Made by a program: the position numbers and the translations under genes
Notes under the pieces: generated by a model
The model's input: only the letters and a program-made list of their open reading frames with translations
What the model was told of the DNA's origin: nothing
Databases searched by the model: none
Assembly: GCA_029934875.1 (NCBI GenBank)
Contig: JAOZLK010000322.1
Coordinates: 1-5,674 of the forward strand
DNA: 5,674 nt
DNA from: Bacteroidales bacterium
GTDB lineage: Bacteria; Bacteroidota; Bacteroidia; Bacteroidales; GCA-2748055
Direction of reading: 5' to 3'
Shown here: one piece after another, positions 3,909 through 5,674 of the stretch
Layout: every line of letters begins with the position of its first letter
How positions within the stretch are numbered: the stretch's first letter is position 1

Positions 3909-5674
3909 CTATTGATTCCACAGGTCCGGAATGGCTCCGTGGCCCCTCGCTTTTACAGGAGCCTGGTCCACAGGGGAAAGGGTGCCGGAATGAACCTGGT
4001 AGATTCGTTTAGCTGTTTCCGAAACTGCGTCCACAAGATAAGGATAAGGACGATCGGTAACGTCAACCAGGCCGCAGTTATAGTTCTCCCCATCGTTCCC
4101 GCGACCGGTGAGGTCCTGGTCGCACCACTGGAAATAGGATGTGCCTATGAGGGCCGGATGGGAATAGCCCTGTTCGGTATAGTAGCGGTAGGCCACACCC
4201 CGCTCTTCCTGCGAATTTACCTGCCAGAGGGATTGTGCCATGCCCCGGTCAACCGTTCCGAAGTGATACTCCCCGATGAAGAGAGGCTTCCCCGTAACTT
4301 CTGCAAAGCGGTCCAGCATCTCCTTTCTTGGATGGAGGTCGTAGCAGTTGAAGCTGAATACATCAAATACATCTTTGCATAGCTCGAGGAGATCATTGTC
4401 GGCTTCCTGTCCAAAGCGGATGCCCAGGGCAAGGTGATTCGGATCGTGCTTCTCCAACGCCCTGTCGACACTTTCGATGAAGATGCGGAAGGTGTTGTGG
4501 ATGAATTCCTTCCTCATCTCCGGTGAATCCTCGTTTTCAAGGTGTTCCTGTAGGGCAATTTTTATGGGGCGTTCCTTTCCCTGCAGGATCAGATCGCAGA
4601 GCCGTTGCTCACGTCCGGTGAAAGAAGGTTCATTGTAGGTGAAATAGCCCAGTAACCATGGATTGTCACGATAGGGTTCCACGGTCGACCGTATGGCATT
4701 GTCGATCATTTCGCCAAAGCCTGGATCGTAAACATCAGCCAGTCCCATCAGATCACCTTCGATGCCAATCCCCCTCATTTGAAGTGTAAAGGCTTTCTGG
4801 TTCCGGTGGTAGACCTCGGACCTGGACCAGTTGGCAATGGTATTAAGTCCCCAGCGATCCATCCGGGTAATGATATTATCAATCGATTTCTCCCTGGATT
4901 CTTCCCCATACCTGCGTGTAAGGTTCCAGCTTCCAAAAGAGGGTGCACGGCGCCTGCTGTTCTCCCTGGCTGTATTCCCGGGAGGCAGTTCCTTGTAGAG
5001 ATTCTGCCTTTGCTCGAGCCGGTATATACCACCGCCTCCGCCAGGGCCCACACAGTTTACACCATGAGAAAGGAAAAGATAACCTTCGGGGTCCACAAAC
5101 CACCAGCGACCATCCACCTGCGCTGTCCTGAAAAACCCGGAGCCTTCGTCAATGCGGGATTCAAGGTAGCCTCCGTATCTGGAGTATTTGTATGCTTCCT
5201 TCTCAAGCGGCAGCCTGTCCTCGGCAATCCATTCCTGCTGTAGTTCTTCAAGGGAGTGGATTTTTCCCTCCCAGTCGCCCAGGTTATACTGTCCGAATTC
5301 ATCCACCACCGGGATATCGCCCAGGTATTGATCTCCAGGATCTTCTTTTGCAAGACTCACGGATCGCAATCTCATTTCCGGATTGCCGATGGGCACATTC
5401 ATCCTGATGCCAATGGAATCGACTCCCCGGAGTGCTGTTCTGCGTCCCGTAAGGTTGATCCAGCCGGTATACCGGGGCTGGTTATAAGTAGCAGCCATGG
5501 AGCCACGGGCAGCCGGGGGCTCCCTGTAGAAACTTAGAGGGATGGCCAGTTTGTTCCAGCCATTGGGGATGTAGCTCATCACCCGCAGTTCATTGTAGCC
5601 TTCTGAGGTGGTGAAGCCCACCTGGAAGCGCTGTGGTGTGGTAATCATGAACTCAAGAATGACAAATTCGTACA
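3909..5674 (-). CDS. Clan GH-A glycoside hydrolase, GH50 beta-agarase-like, 5' end outside window
   Basis: The frame is open from the right edge to TAG at 3909-3911, about 587 residues. An ATG exists at 5648, but the codons before it (reading YEFVILEF) continue without a stop and look like the same beta-sandwich. I therefore treat the gene as 5'-truncated and number residues from that Met. Residues 1-105 form a beta-rich, carbohydrate-binding-module-like domain. The catalytic barrel runs from about 155 to 553. Its landmarks are GRWWFVDPEGYLFLSHGVN (180-198), WNLTRRYG (241-248), RWGLNTIANWS (265-275), YNEP with the likely acid/base Glu340, FIGEYHFGTVDRG with the likely nucleophile Glu460, and FQWCDQD (506-512). 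The WGxNTI-NWS and E-F/Y-HFG-xDRG signatures recall GH50 agarases, which cleave agarose to neoagaro-oligosaccharides. Other beta-galactan substrates are possible. The signal peptide, if any, is off the edge. A glycine run (203-207) replaces a loop near the active-site face. It is convergent with the regulator, so it is unlikely to share a transcript with the other genes. Confidence 0.75.
   Translation of the reverse strand, partial: YEFVILEFMITTPQRFQVGFTTSEGYNELRVMSYIPNGWNKLAIPLSFYREPPAARGSMAATYNQPRYTGWINLTGRRTALRGVDSIGIRMNVPIGNPEMRLRSVSLAKEDPGDQYLGDIPVVDEFGQYNLGDWEGKIHSLEELQQEWIAEDRLPLEKEAYKYSRYGGYLESRIDEGSGFFRTAQVDGRWWFVDPEGYLFLSHGVNCVGPGGGGGIYRLEQRQNLYKELPPGNTARENSRRRAPSFGSWNLTRRYGEESREKSIDNIITRMDRWGLNTIANWSRSEVYHRNQKAFTLQMRGIGIEGDLMGLADVYDPGFGEMIDNAIRSTVEPYRDNPWLLGYFTYNEPSFTGREQRLCDLILQGKERPIKIALQEHLENEDSPEMRKEFIHNTFRIFIESVDRALEKHDPNHLALGIRFGQEADNDLLELCKDVFDVFSFNCYDLHPRKEMLDRFAEVTGKPLFIGEYHFGTVDRGMAQSLWQVNSQEERGVAYRYYTEQGYSHPALIGTSYFQWCDQDLTGRGNDGENYNCGLVDVTDRPYPYLVDAVSETAKRIYQVHSGTLSPVDQAPVKARGHGAIPDLWNQ

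Noticed and set aside
3897..3910. Possible bidirectional terminator AGGG-AGCTTG-CCCT between the convergent genes
   Set aside because: There are only four base pairs, flanking bases do not pair, and no T-tract is present in either direction; it also overlaps the hydrolase stop codon.
3912..4382. Plus-strand open frame of 156 codons
   Set aside because: It is antisense to the catalytic half of the glycoside hydrolase, has no recognisable protein features, and reflects the GC-rich coding strand opposite.
4779..5243. Plus-strand open frame of 154 codons
   Set aside because: It is antisense to the hydrolase, and its product is Pro/Gly-rich with no motif.
3909..5648. Hydrolase beginning at ATG 5648
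   Set aside because: The frame stays open to the window edge with strand-like residues upstream, and no signal peptide follows this Met, although related enzymes are usually exported.

Overview
The window looks like a chromosomal piece of a Bacteroidota genome, probably from a marine or polysaccharide-degrading lineage. Three observations point this way. Leaders before the start codons are A-rich with no clear Shine-Dalgarno. Two exact matches to the Bacteroidota -7 promoter element TAnnTTTG lie upstream of genes. A lipoprotein carries, right after its lipidated cysteine, the Ser-Lys-Glu-Glu pattern of the Bacteroidota surface-export signal. The lineage is an inference; there is no rRNA or other marker gene.

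Layout, left to right. (1) 1-606, minus strand: a universal stress protein with an extra N-terminal domain resembling DUF2007, cut off by the left edge. (2) 647-1414, minus: a 255-residue protein I cannot assign, 40 bases upstream of the stress-protein gene and probably in the same transcript. A long imperfect hairpin sits directly against its start codon. (3) 1539-3212, minus: a 557-residue surface lipoprotein. It has an N-terminal beta domain, a three-repeat beta-trefoil-like domain, and a Ser/Thr-rich C-terminal half resembling aerolysin/ETX-MTX2 beta-pore-forming proteins. (4) 3213-3440: a divergent, AT-rich intergenic region with a promoter for the lipoprotein and two dyad symmetries near the next gene. 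(5) 3441-3878, plus: an Rrf2-family regulator with the Cys-Cys-Cys-His pattern expected for an iron-sulfur cluster. (6) 3909-5674, minus: a glycoside hydrolase of clan GH-A, most like GH50 beta-agarases, running off the right edge and convergent with the regulator.

How they might work together: the stress protein and its unknown partner look like one two-gene unit. The lipoprotein and the Rrf2 regulator share a divergent promoter region, so redox or nitric-oxide dependent control of the lipoprotein is possible but unproven. The hydrolase is separated from the rest by convergent transcription and probably belongs to a carbohydrate-use locus to the right. The most unusual item is the surface lipoprotein with a putative lectin-like plus pore-forming architecture. 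No RNA gene, mobile element, CRISPR array or convincing terminator was seen.
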